From positions 7,130,001 to 7,194,000 of the forward strand of contig NC_091967.1 of NCBI RefSeq assembly GCF_036711975.1: a stretch of DNA of 64,000 nucleotides, in the 5' to 3' direction. Source of the stretch: Onthophagus taurus. Its lineage: Eukaryota; Arthropoda; Insecta; Coleoptera; Scarabaeidae. The translations under genes were made by a program, and so were the position numbers. Position 1 is the first letter of the stretch. Every line of letters starts with the position of its first letter. Below, in pieces: positions 11,841-40,200 of this stretch. A model generated the notes under the pieces. That model ran no database searches and was not told the origin of the DNA. It was given only the letters and a program-made list of their open reading frames with translations.

Positions 11841-13558
11841 TTTGACTTGAAATTCTATTATAAGTTGTAATTAAAAGATATATATTTCAATCACGTATTT
11901 TGTAATATTTTTGAATAAAAATGTTCATCATAATCCTAAATGAGGAAATCCTTGTGAATGTAGCTCCTACAGCTAGTAATATTTTCAATGTTATATTGCT
12001 AACTTTATTGTGGTTATATTAAAATAAACTATAAGTCTAAATAAAAACATTTATTATCGACACTTTTCTTTAAGTGATTGGCAAATCGATCAGCACAAAT
12101 TGGAATTGTTTAAAAACAGTTTTTTTTAACGAGAGTCGAATCTATATAATTATTAAATTTATCGAACGAATATAAACGTTTATTTTGTTATTATTACTCA
12201 CTTTTTTTTGTTAAGACAAAACTTGACTATTACGTAATTTCATAATATGCGATCCGGATACTAATTTAGGTATACATGGAAGATGTGAAATTTTATGTGG
12301 ATAAGGTTTGCACTATCATTAAAAACTATTTAAAATTTCCTAAACACATCGACTCTATAAAATCATCATTTTCATCAAAATTTCTTTTTACCTTCATTTT
12401 ATTAATAAATCGCACTTATTTATTCAATTAGGTTCTCAAAAATTCCTGATTATTTTTTTGGCCCAAACAATTGTAATTTGTTGCTTCACAAAAAGAAACA
12501 CTAAATATGTGTTATTTATGTATTGATATGTTTAATTTATGAATATTTTTTTAATCGAATAAGTGCGATTTATGTCTCCTAGATTTGTTTTCATACTAAA
12601 TTTGTTTTTATTATTTGTTTTATGGATTTTTATTTGGCTTTTCTTGTGATTGTCGCCGTTTAAAAAGAAACCAATTAATTAATATTATTGATGAAAAATG
12701 TATGAAAAATTCAAAAACCTGCGTGATGAATCAAAATCTAGGAGACGAATTGTTTTGTTGGCAATTTATCGAATTGCCTAAAGATTGTCTATGCTCTTAA
12801 AGTAGTTAATTCAATTTCCGGTTATTTTGTTTCCAATAAAAAGAATAAAACAAGTCTTTTTTTGCCCAAAAAATGTTTACATTTTTTGAGTTATTTATCT
12901 ACGTTATTACTATGAATATAAATAGAAGAAATACATTGTAGTTTAATTTATGATACAATTATAACATATTTCCTGCTTTATATAGACTATATATATTTAA
13001 TACAATTACGGTTGAGATTCTTTTATTCTTTTCTATGCAGAAGAAAAAAATTACTTTTTTTTCTCAAGAGTATTAATCGAGAGAGAGTGGGTAGATTGAC
13101 ATCACAAAAAGCTTTTTTATTTCTTAGTTTTATAACAATTAAAAATTTATCTATACAATGAGTTATTACGCCGCGTAAAAATGCAGCAAAGAATTTTGAG
13201 AAATTGTAGTAGAAAAAGACGTTTTTCTTCTACGCAATAATAATAATAATACTTATTTTTCTTATTTGTTTTTATAGTATTTTTACCTAAAAGTACAAGT
13301 GAAGGAATATTATACATTAAATTACACAGGTTTCGCATCGGTTAATCGGTTATTTTTGGATACGAAAAAATAAAGAGTATTTGAATAATTTTATCCTTGA
13401 AAATAAAAAAATACGTTTTATCTTTTCTCATCCAAAACACTGTGTAAACTTGTGTTATTATTAAATTTAATTATTGATATCAAACGAAGAGTATATTTCA
13501 TTTTTGAACGAGCTTATTTAACGAGAGTCTTCCATTAATTAGGATCAAATTATAATTA
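11841..13558. other. Intergenic region downstream of esterase 2
   Basis: Mostly AT-rich sequence. It holds the esterase 2 poly(A) signal and an imperfect inverted pair around AATAAGTGCGATTTAT (about 12406-12440 against 12552-12580). Just after that pair lies a broken small cysteine-rich reading frame. Nothing else recognisable. Confidence 0.4.
12572..12800 (+). pseudogene. Possible small secreted cysteine-rich peptide gene with a frameshift
   Basis: An ATG at 12572 opens a strongly hydrophobic signal-like stretch (MSPRFVFILNLFLLFVLWIF), which stops soon after. In the next frame the DNA continues as a roughly 50-residue stretch with seven cysteines (starting CDCRRLKRNQ, ending KDCLCS) and a stop at 12798-12800, followed by an AATAAA about 35 bases on. 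One missing or extra base near 12640 would separate the two parts, so this may be a decayed gene, a sequencing error or chance. I do not recognise a family. Confidence 0.3.
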
Positions 13559-14582
13559 CAGTCAAACTTCAACATAACGAACCTCCTTAGAACGGACAAA
13601 ATTTCTTTAAGTCATATTATCAATATTATCTAGTTAATACATCAGTATATTTAAATATAAATGTTAGTGCCCATAGATAGAATTATGAATGACTCAGGTT
13701 ATTCCCAGGTTGCTCTATTCCATGTTCATAGATAAACTCGGGGTATTCGCTGAATTGTCTGTACGATGTATAAATCAAAGATTGTAGTTTCTTTCATTGA
13801 CCTAGAACTAGAATCATTCGGGTTTAGCCGTCTTTACAGACGTGTGGCTAAACCCAAATGATTCTAGTTCTAGATATAGTGTTAATTCTACATAGTAACA
13901 GTGCTAGTTTAAAACTAGAACTAACACTAGACCAAGAACTAGAATCATTCGGGTTTAGCCGTCTTTAGAGACGTGTGGCTAAACCCAAATGATTCTAGTT
14001 CTAGGCATAGTGTTAATTCTACATAGTTACCTTTGCTAGTATATAACTAGAATTAACAGTAGACCTAGAACTAGAATCATTCGGGTTTAGCCGTCTTTAG
14101 AGACGTGTGGCTAAACCCAAATGATTCTAGTTCTAGGCATAGTGTTAATTCTACATAGTTACCTTTGCTAGTATATAACTAGAATTAACAGTAGACCTAG
14201 AACTAGAATCATTCGGGTTTAGCCGTCTTTAGAGACGTATGGCTAAACCCAAATGATTCTAGTTCTAGGTCTAATGGTAGTTCTAGTTTTAAGTGTTATT
14301 CAGCGCTACATTCTTAAACATTTTTATTGCACTAAAAGTAGAACTAACACTAGATCTAATTCAATTGCAACTGCTTCAAGCAAGTTACTAATTGCAGGTC
14401 TGGTGTTACTAGCTCCAGTTTTAGTTGTTATTTAGCGCTAGATTTTTGTAAATGTTTATTGAGCTAAAAGCAGAACTAACTAATACAGAACGCACCGGTG
14501 TTGATAGCTATTATCAAATATTATATTTCACATAACGGACACTTCCTTCCCTGTCTTAATCCGTTCTATCGAAATTTTACTG
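13559..14582. mobile_element. Pogo/Tigger-like non-autonomous element carrying a hairpin array
   Basis: The left end reads CAGTCAAACTTCAACATAAC and the right end, on the other strand, CAGTAAAATTTCGATAGAAC. Both fit the pogo/Tigger pattern CAGT(n)AAACCTCGATATAACG. TA flanks both ends (13557-13558 and 14583-14584), as expected for a TA-targeting element. No transposase is present; the interior is occupied by a 132-bp tandem array of hairpins. Confidence 0.7.
13795..14290. repeat. 132-bp tandem array of CTAG-hexamer hairpins, locus 2
   Basis: Four copies recur with GAATCATTCGGGTTTAGCC starting at about 13811, 13942, 14074 and 14206 (spacing 131, 132, 132). Each copy holds a hairpin: a CTAGAA-type arm, ATTCGGGTTTAGCC, a short loop around GTCTTTAGAGAC, then the complementary arm. 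Copies 3 and 4 are almost identical, which implies recent amplification. Sequence after the array (TGTTATTCAGCGC, ATTTTTATTG) also follows the hairpins at 5.9 kb and, inverted, at 23.9 kb. Confidence 0.9.
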
Positions 14583-14672
14583 TATTTACATTCATTTAAC
14601 CCTAATTGAAAATTACTATATATTATTTTCTTTGAGTATATTAAACTTTATTTAAAAAAATGGAAATTGAGT

Positions 14673-31053
<16,381 letters not shown>

Positions 31054-31560
31054 CGCGTTCGGAAAACTAACAACTCCTTGCAAAAATCGTATCAAATCTC
31101 GCGACGGCGACGAAAAAATATAAAAAACGTTCTCGACCGACGACGTTCAAACTGTCAATAACTGGGGTTGGTGTATAATCCGCGAGCCGGCGACGGCGGC
31201 GGCCGCGAGACCGACGGAGAAGGACGCAGCTACGGTGACGGCGTCGCCGTCGTTTCGCATCTCTTTCTGACGCCTGCGCGAATCACCGTGTGCGCATCCT
31301 GCATATTGTTCGATAAAACCGAACAATTTCGAACCGACGTCAGCGGTTGGGAATAGGTGATGGAGGTGTAGGAGGAAAAGTTTAGGCGGTGGTGGAAGCG
31401 GAGGCGTCGTGACGACGACGTCGCGCTGTTCCAACAAGTTGAGCGTACCCTTGAATGTTGATATTGTGGTTGTTCTGTAGTAGCCATTTATAAAATCTAC
31501 TTCGTCGTCTCCGCTTACCTTGTGATTTACCTGTTTATACAATTGTTTTAGGTTACCTGT
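31054..31560 (-). promoter_or_regulatory. GC-rich 5' leader/promoter region of the PKC gene
   Basis: The block from about 31150 to 31440 is far richer in G, C and CpG than anything else in the window and lies directly upstream of the PKC start codon at 31053. It probably contains the transcription start and 5' untranslated sequence. Long open frames here on both strands are explained by the high GC content. No clear TATA box is seen. Confidence 0.5.
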
Positions 31561-31982
31561 TGTGACAAGTTCTAGTAGTTGAACTCGATCGAAACACGTG
31601 TACTAACTTTGGTAGTCAGTTGAATGGGAAATAGGGACAAAACGGAAATCTATATTGTTGAGGGCTTTGACACTTACAATCCAAAAAGAAATCAATAAGT
31701 TCATTAAAATTTTATTATTTTTAAATTATCCTTTGACTTTCTATTGAAATTCCATTAACCTGGTAATATAATAAGTAAAGTATGATTTTGCACGTCTTTC
31801 AATTTATGAAACCTCACCTTAAAGCTTTGTCGGTTTTCCAGCCATCCCTTAATTAATTGAATTTCTATCGGATCGTCTCGTACATTCTCTTTAACTATCG
31901 TCTCTTTAATTAAAGCCTGAGTACGCTTTCACAATTTTTATCTTTAATTAATTATTTTAATTTAACAAACTATGTATGTATA

Positions 31983-32644
31983 TAGGTGTCCCGAAACTCA
32001 ACGCCAAGCGGGCACCGGGTGAGAGGCTAACTCATACCTGTTCTGGTAAAAATAAGAAAAAGATTCCATGTCTCTTAGTTAAGTGGTAATAGACATATTT
32101 TTGAAAATGTGAAAAATCGTTCCCGTACGTCATACCTTTAGATACTACGGTCAGAAATGTGCGCAATTTAATAGTGATTTTTTTTAATAATGTATTACAT
32201 TAGTGAACCATGCTACGATAGAAATCGGAAATCAAACAACAAAAGTCATTAGTTTTGCAAAAAAAAAAAATTAATTTGATGAATTAAGGTTGAAAGAATT
32301 TATGACTGTCCTTTTAAAATAACTTGCCAAGGGTGTTGTACTACTCCTTTGTTTAAAAATCGTGTGTCAAACTTAATAGACATAAATTCTTTCAACCTTA
32401 ACTCAATTAAACTAATACTTTTGTTGTTTAGTTTGTGACTGCTATAGAATCATGTCAATCATTGTCATATAACAAAATCACTATTAAATTGCGAACATTT
32501 ATAACCGTAGTACCTAAAGATATGATGTAGAAGAATGATTTTTAACATTTTCAAAAATATGTCTATTACCACTTAACTAAGAGACATGGTTTTTTTCTTA
32601 TTTTTACCAAAACAGGTATGGGTAGGAGTTTCGGGACACCTGTA
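31983..32644. mobile_element. Foldback element, about 660 bp, nearly all inverted repeat
   Basis: The left end begins TAGGTGTCCCGAAACTC and the right end is the imperfect complement (GAGTTTCGGGACACCTGTA). The inverted similarity continues inwards for roughly 310 bases on each side to a centre near 32315, shown for example by TTAGTTAAGTGGTAATAGAC against GTCTATTACCACTTAACTAA. TA flanks both ends. No coding sequence. It shares its GGTGTCCC end with the element at 61792 and an isolated end at 55044. Confidence 0.85.
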
Positions 32645-32730
32645 TACAGGCTGATTTATTAACTCACCATCAAATTTTGACATATGATAGCTAATCCAAT
32701 TACCAAAAAAACATGTTAATGAACATTATA

Positions 32731-33756
32731 GCTGTGTTTGGTACACTTGCTATAAATACTCCTAGTGTAGCAAGTGTAGTGCAGTTGACAACTCTCAGTT
32801 TTCAACACATTTTCAAAGTGCATAAGTGTAACAATTTTAGGTGTTTGGTAAAACGGATTATTATGACAGTTATAGGTTATGTAATCTTTATTATTTCTGT
32901 AGGAAGTTGAATAATTTATTATTGATCAAAGAATCAAGATGAATAAATCAAAAAAGGAAATGTTGCCTGTAGTGACCCTATTAGAGTCTGATACCGAAAG
33001 TGAAGACAATGATATGATTTTTGAAGAATTGGACAGCGATGATGAAGAAAATGTATTTTTACTTTTAAGTAAAAAAGATAAAAGAACTTGCATCGATAAA
33101 TACTTTGAGGATGTAGTTCCCAAATATTCTGATGTACAGTTTAAAAAGCATTTTAGAATATCTAGGGAGTTGTTTGAAAGTTTATCCAGTCGTTTTGAAG
33201 TAACAGAATTCCGGAAAGTAAATGATACCTACAACAGAAACAGTTCCGCTAAACATTTAGCAGTGTTTCTTTGGTTTGCTGGTCATGAAGCATGTAGTTA
33301 TCGAGACCTAGCCGACAGATTTAATTTGTCATCACTTTTTACATATTTTCCCCCTTCATCATAAATTATTTTTACATTTAACTGTCTTTCAATTTTAGCC
33401 ATTATATTTAACCGGAGAACTTCCTATTGGGTTTTTAATTTTAATTGAATAGAACGTTTTCTACAAATCAAACTGTTATTTATTGTTTTTACTAGCTTAC
33501 AATATTTTATTTTTGTTTAAATAAATCTAACTTTGACACTTTCAAAAAACTAAATACGTCTTAAAGGTTATGTCGACTTACACTACACTTCCTACACTTG
33601 CCGGCGAGTCGGTGTGAAAAGTGTCTGCACTTTTAAAACTCAATCGCTTACCAAACGCGGCGGCACTATCTACACTTGTTTGCACCAGTCTACCAAACAC
33701 TATTTTTAAGAAAAAGTGTGCACTGGTGTACGTTAGTGCAAGATACCAAACAAAGC
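32731..33756. mobile_element. Harbinger-type DNA transposon, truncated
   Basis: The left end (GCTGTGTTTGGTA at 32731) and the complement of the right end (GCTTTGTTTGGTA, ending 33756) form short terminal inverted repeats. Related GTGTAG/CACTTG repeats lie just inside both ends. The interior encodes a 141-residue Harbinger-like transposase N-terminus. Exact ends and target duplication are uncertain. Confidence 0.65.
32939..33364 (+). pseudogene. HARBI1/Harbinger transposase, N-terminal part only
   Basis: An open frame of 141 residues starts at an ATG, runs through an acidic stretch (SDTESEDNDMIFEELDSDDE), then a segment typical of HARBI1-like nucleases: FKKHFRISRELFESL and AVFLWFAGHEACSYRDLADR (a helix-turn-helix region). 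It ends at 33364 before any catalytic DDE residues, so it is an inactive deletion derivative of a PIF/Harbinger transposase. Confidence 0.75.
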
Positions 33757-33879
33757 TAATATGTCCTATTTCAATTATTTACGAAATTATAACAGATATG
33801 CAGTTCAATGTGGTACTGGAATTTCGCTAAAAATTTCACGTTTGAAGAAGTGGAAATCGACAGATAATGGAGAATTGAT

Positions 33880-34071
33880 TGTTTTTTTTTTTGGTATTCA
33901 AATTCTGCAACCCAACCCAACCCACATCCTAAACTAAATAAATTATGGCATGTCATTGAACATCTAAAGCAAAAATTTTCTTCTGCGATTAAACTCGAGA
34001 GAGATGTAACAATAGACGAGAGTCTTATGACTTTAAAAAGAACCAGATTAGGCATCAAATTTTATATTTTC
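33880..34071 (+). pseudogene. piggyBac transposase fragment
   Basis: The plus strand reads PKLNKLWHVIEHLKQKF, then RDVTIDESLMTLKRTRLGIK. This is the conserved piggyBac sequence around the IDESL catalytic aspartate, but the block expected between DESLM and the KRxRxGIK segment is deleted. The reading frame then runs straight into a LINE-derived segment, so the locus is a composite relic. Confidence 0.7.
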
Positions 34072-34140
34072 CTTTTCGATCCAGGACTGCCGTTCAGGCA
34101 GGACAATCTGCTATCGAGCATTAATTACTGGTAGTGATAA
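34072..34140 (-). repeat. Second copy of the LINE segment seen at 24.8 kb
   Basis: About 65 bases (including ACTGCCGTTCAGGCAG and ATCGAGCATTAAT-ACTGGTAGTGAT) match 24775-24840 almost exactly. Both copies are in the same orientation. It joins directly to the piggyBac fragment. Confidence 0.75.
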
Positions 34141-37100
34141 TAATTAATAGAGAATAATAATTAGAGTTTTCGTTGAAGTTTCTTTTTCGCCAATGTATTC
34201 AAAACAGCAACGAAATATTCAATTAAAATCCACGCACCAGTGGACTCTTATTCGTATTGTGTCCCCAATATGGAAATGTATGCAGAAACGCAACCACAGT
34301 GTCCATTTCAACTCGGTGCATAAACGAAAAAATAGATTTAATTTAAGCTGTCATATTACATATTACATATCAAATTTGACAGTTCAAAATCTTTCACTTA
34401 AAAATCATTATAATATAATGATATTATCATCATAATCATCTAAATAAGTTTTTAAAACTTAATTAATTTACAATATTATCAATTTCCACGAAAAAAATTT
34501 AATTTATTTTGTTATAATTAACAGCTTACGCTGTTGAACGCGTAACAACATTGCGGTGAGTCCTACATTATGCGCTCACATTATCTTTATAATTATAGTA
34601 AACCCCATATCGCATTACATTATATTTCCCACCAACCATAATTAACATGTTCTATGCAACAAATGGATTGGATGTGGTAAGCAAAATTGTCTCATTTTTT
34701 TTTGCAATCGGTTATTTAAAACTAAAGGGTTTAACTGTAAATCTTGTCAAATAGACGAGCAAAATTGAGATTTTATGCAGACCACGTCCGGGAATCATCG
34801 ATGGTAAACACCGGGAAAGAATTCCTCATTATGGCTTTGAATCTCATTTTGTTAAAAAGGAGACCGTAACGGAAGAACGTTTTACACACGCGCGCGCTGG
34901 AAAGGGTCGGCAAATTTTGTAAAAGGTCACGAGGAGATGACGACCGCGTGCGCACTAACTCTCCCCCTACATCGATTCTTTACCCGATTTTAGTTTTTCC
35001 AATGCCCAAAACTAGGAGAACCTGGTGGTCACCGAAACTATGGTAGGAGGATTTGTTCGGTATTTTTTCATTGTATGCCAGAAGAAAATTGCGCATCGAC
35101 GAGTTTTCCAATTACTGTAGCAAACATTCTGAACAAAAGTTTTGAACAAAAGATTGGAATAAAAAAAGATATAAAAAGAAAGGGTTCGACTTTCAACAAT
35201 TTCTACAAGAGGACTTATCGGTTACTAATAATTAACTTTGGGATTTATAATTGCTTACATAAATTACCAAAATGTCTTTCAACAAAATTTTAGAGTATTA
35301 TCGATTCTTTGAAAAAATGTTCTTTTCGCAGTTGGTGAACGAATAAAATCTCGATTTGGAACTCTCCCCGAAGGGGAACCAAGCGGGAAGTTTATGGTTT
35401 CCTATCCACTCCTAAGAGTTCCCCGGGGATTTGCAATTTTCCACGCTTGCACCACTGTCTGCTAATGGCATTTTACGATCGTTTCGTTGTTAAATAACCT
35501 CGTTGCTAAGATTGATGGATTGCATCGATCTAAAAATATTAATTCTCCTATTTCAACAAAAAACATCCACTAATATCAATGAAAAATGAGAACTCCAATA
35601 ATTTTTCTCTATTCATATAACTATCATGGTGCGTTTATGATCGCGTTGATGGAAACGGTCAAGTGTGTCAATCTAATTATAGAACACAAAGCGGAGAGAA
35701 GCCCCGCAATTTCTGTGTATACTGAGGTGAACAGGGCTTATTTTTAAAATCCAATAACAGACTCTGTAGTAAATATCCCTTTTTAATTTTATATTTTTAT
35801 ATAAATCATTTTGACGGCTGTAAAAAGTCTTTTATTTAATTTTCAGTAAAATTAATTGAATTCAAAAACTAAAAGTAATTTTCAAAAATAAATAAACTAT
35901 CTACTGACAAAAGACTAAATACTACTTACAGAAGACTTGACACTGCTTGCAGAATACAAATTTAGTTAGATGCTACTGATGGGAGACTAGACGCTGTAAT
36001 AATAGAAAACCAAATACTGCTTACAGAAGACTAGATTCTGTTGATTAAAGGTTGGAGGCTGCTGGAAATAGATTAGATACTACTTATGAAAGACCAGATA
36101 TTGCTTTTAGAAGGCGTAATACTACTTGAAAAAGACTTCATATGCGGTTAGAAAATACTGCTGACAGAAGATTAAATACTGCTAAAAGAGTATATACTGC
36201 TCTCAAATAATGCTTCTGATAGATAACTAGATACTGTTTACAGAAGACTGGATACTACTAATAGAAGACTAGATATTTCTTTTTATTTGTTAAGAATAAT
36301 GTTAAGTTTTCTAGTCTATCTACTGAATTCCTCTTACAAAAGCTGATATTATTTGGTTTTCACACAAAATTATCATTAGAGCAAAACCACCATATTTATA
36401 CAACGACGATGTATATCATCCTGAACATGAAATGTTTCAAGAAATTGATTTTAGATGAAGTTTTAGATTTCTTAACGTTAATCTTGAGATTCCATAAAAT
36501 TTCGATTAATTTAATAAATAGATGTAGCCACCACTTAACTTTTATAAAACACTGATATGGCTAAAAGCCAAATTGCGACTACACCTAGATTCAGCCCGCT
36601 GCAGCTAGACAAACGATTGCATTTAATTTGAATATTTTAACACTAATCCTAACAAGATAAATTAGAATAATACTTTTTAAAACCAACTAAAGCGATTCAT
36701 TCGTTGAGTGGTTAAATAAAAAAACTACTTCATCATAATGAATATCACAGATATTTTATTGTATTTTTTTTTCTTTTCAAATAAAAAGTTTCTCCGTTGT
36801 ACCTGAAATAAGGAAATAACAATTTCAACGTTCAACATTCTTTTAAAACAATCACAAAAATTATCCACTTTTGCTACATCCACATTGATCACTTTGCATA
36901 ATAATATATTTATTTCTCAGTATAAGGCACTCAAGTATAAATCTGTACAATATGTTTCTTTCTTTCTACGTTGATAAAGTCAAAAGTTCAAAAAGGAACT
37001 AAAAAACTAAAAAAAAAATAGTAATAACAGAACAAGAAATAAATTAATGATACTTAAAAGTAATAAATATTATGTAAGTTGAATCATAACTTTCTTATTT

Positions 37101-37273
37101 TTAAATTACAAACGAAAGAAATAAACGATTAAAATTAATGTGTACAATTAACGCGTGTGGCACAAATATTGTGGATAAAATTTTAGGAGCACGGTTTTTT
37201 TAATGCTAAGCACTTAACCGGATATGTCCTGTTATTAATAATCAAAATTAAATTAAAATAAAAGAATATTAGT
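34141..37273. other. Intergenic region between the PKC 5' side and the SLC17 3' end
   Basis: No gene is recognised. GC-richer patches occur at about 34770-34960 and 35350-35480 without coding potential; they could be promoter or regulatory DNA. A minisatellite-like array lies at 35910-36280. Minus-strand poly(A) candidates for the SLC17 gene (TTTATT on the plus strand) occur near 36908. Confidence 0.4.
35910..36280. repeat. Degenerate minisatellite, unit about 20-35 bp
   Basis: Roughly a dozen imperfect copies of ATACTGCTTACAGAAGACTA are strung together with variable spacing (for example at about 35921, 36015, 36232 and 36252). Units drift in length and sequence. No coding potential. Confidence 0.7.
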
Positions 37274-40200
37274 CTAAGTACGAGTATCTTGTACATTTGC
37301 GTTTCCATTTTCAGCGGATTCTTCATCCTTTTTATCATTTTCCGGGTTGTCGAATGATTGACGTTCACCAGAAGCGAAAATTGTGTAGAAAGTACAACAA
37401 CCAGCATAAACACAAGCGGCTGTTATAAAAACTATTCTCCATTTAGCTTGACTTGGCTAAAAAAAAATAATAAATAAATAAATGAAATTAAAAAAATATC
37501 ATTTTATTTACCTCTCCTTTAATGATATTTCCTGCATAAATCGGAGCTAATAGACCAGCGAGATTAGCAAGGCAATTCGTGAATGACATAAGAATACCGG
37601 CGAATCTTGGAGAAATATCTAAATGGTTTACTTTAAATCCGGAATAAATACCACCATTAAGACCTACACCAATAGTTAAAATTGCTATGGTTAACCAACG
37701 ATCACAACCAGTAAAAGCAGCTGCAGTTAAAGCAACAGCAGGACCATATTGACCTAGAGAAATAAAACAAAAATTAATTTAAATAAATAATACTCCTAAA
37801 ACGTAATTTTTTAACATACCGATTCCGTTAATGATTTTTCTCACTATTGTATGAGTAAAGTAACCACTAACTAACATCCAATCGGCAACGTGACTTATAG
37901 CCATTGAGAAGAGCCACATAGCCAAGTAAGGAAGAGCTGATAAAAATCCATTCTGAAAAAATAAATAATAATTAGAACTATAATTAAGGTTGTTTCAATT
38001 TAGTTCTGCTTACATCTTTGATGTCAAAATGTAAAACTTGTTTCATGTAGGTTGGAAGTTCTGTCATTAAAGTTTCATAACCATAATTATGGCCCATGTG
38101 GGCGATGAGGATAGCCCAGAATGGTAAACATTTGATGATTGACATCCATGGAATTGGTGGGGTTTTCTAAAATAATTAAAAAATAATAATAATAATAATT
38201 GAAATTAAATTGAATTAAGTTTTAATTAAAAAAATATTTACCGTATTTTGTGATGTCCCCCATAAAGAATCCAAAATAAATTTTCTTTCTTCCGCATCCA
38301 TTTTCTTATTGGCATTGGGATCTTCGTAGATGAATAAAAGGAATGCAATACACCAAACGGTACCAACAGCACCAAATACATAGAAAATTGATGGCCAACC
38401 TGCTGCAGATGCCGAAAGTAATCCACTTAGAGGCATCGAAATAACTGTTCCAAATTGTGCTCCTAATAACAAAAAGAAAATTTTTTTCAGTTTATACATT
38501 AATTAATCATTTTTTTTATTTGATTTTAAAATGATTTTTAAAATTTATTCATCAAGAACAAAAATACCACATCTACTCCATTATCCATAATTTTTTAATA
38601 TGTTTTGTTGCATCAAAAACATTTGTTATATAATTATAAGCAAAATTGAGACAACAAGCTGTTGTTTTGCATCTTATTTGCAGATACCGACAAAATTACA
38701 TTTTATCATTTTTGTGTATATTGTTATATATCACTATATATAAATATTAACTGTAGCGCCTCGGCCGCAAGCGACCTCGGCTTAATAAAGTAATATCGTG
38801 CATTTTCGTTTATTTAGACGAGGTTACTTAAGCTACCTCAGCTTAATCGGTCGAAATCATGCAGTCTTTATTGTGCATTTTATTTTATATAGCCGAGGAA
38901 TTGTAACATCGACTAAACATTCTTCTTGAAAATCAAAAACGCTTTAGGAAGGATCCAAAAATACCTACACTGAATCTGATACCGCGTTTTAAATAGTTTT
39001 CTCTAAAACATTATTTCTACTTATTACCACAATTATTATAACTTATTATTTAACAAAGAACGAAATATGAATAATATATAGCTATTTTCCTTATGAGAAC
39101 AGTAGAGATAAGTATTTTTTGTTAAGTAATAAGTTGACATAGAGAAATAAGGAGAAAACCGTATGACATTGAAATAGATAATAGCATTGCCGTGACATAA
39201 ATCTATTTTCTTGTCGTCTCGGCGTTATTATAAGTAAGGTTACCACCACTGCATCTTTTTCAAAGTTAATCTATATTTAGCGGATCGTTCCTATTTAGAC
39301 ATCTAAATTTGTAAATCGAAACAAAGTCACTGTAAGGTGACGAATCAAATTGAAAAAAAAATTATAAGCGTTGACGTCAGCATTTAATTGTAAGTAAAAT
39401 TGATCTAAATAGATTAAGATGTTTGACTTAGGAAAAACTATACATTTAAAAATATGATTACCGATTACGATATTGACTTTTGGACTCTCGTGATGTTTTT
39501 TACGTAATTATGACTTGTCGTGATTAAGTTTATTTTTTTCATGTTGTTTGAAAAAAAAATTAACGGGTCTGTATAATCGAATTGATAGTTTTATAGCTGG
39601 GTTATGTAAAAAGTGCTATCTCTTCGTGTTCATAAATACATATAGAATGTTTATAAAACATATATCATTTCTTATTTTTAGAAAACAAAACAAAGTAAGT
39701 TTTTTTAATAATAAATTTATCTGTGTAATTACTACACGTAATTTTCCTAAAAAAATTGAGTCTTGAAATAAGAATGTAATCTAACAATTTTAATCGAAAC
39801 ATACAATGTAATAAGCACTTTAGATTTTTGATAAAAAATTATAATTATACCATTTTTTATTTTTAATGACGACAGTTCCAGATTAAAAAATAAGATGCCC
39901 TTCCGTATTTTCAACTTTAAATGGTACTTGATTATTTATTTTATTTCATAACAAAAAAATTTAGGAAGTTCGTTCACCACAACACATTCCTTTCACAAAG
40001 ACCAAGATATGAAAAAAAGAACCGTAGCAGCAATTAATACTTTTTAATGACAAGTCATTACCAAAACTTCGTTTTTCTCATTTTTGATTGTATGTAATAG
40101 TAAGTTTATTGTTTTACAATTTAGATAAAATATTAAAAAAACTAAGTATTTGTTTTAAGAAAAACGATGAATAATGTTATCTTGTATCATTTAAATTTAT

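Noticed and set aside
31147-31542. Open frames on both strands upstream of the PKC start
   Set aside because: High GC and low stop density explain them; none joins in frame to the kinase start and no domain is seen.
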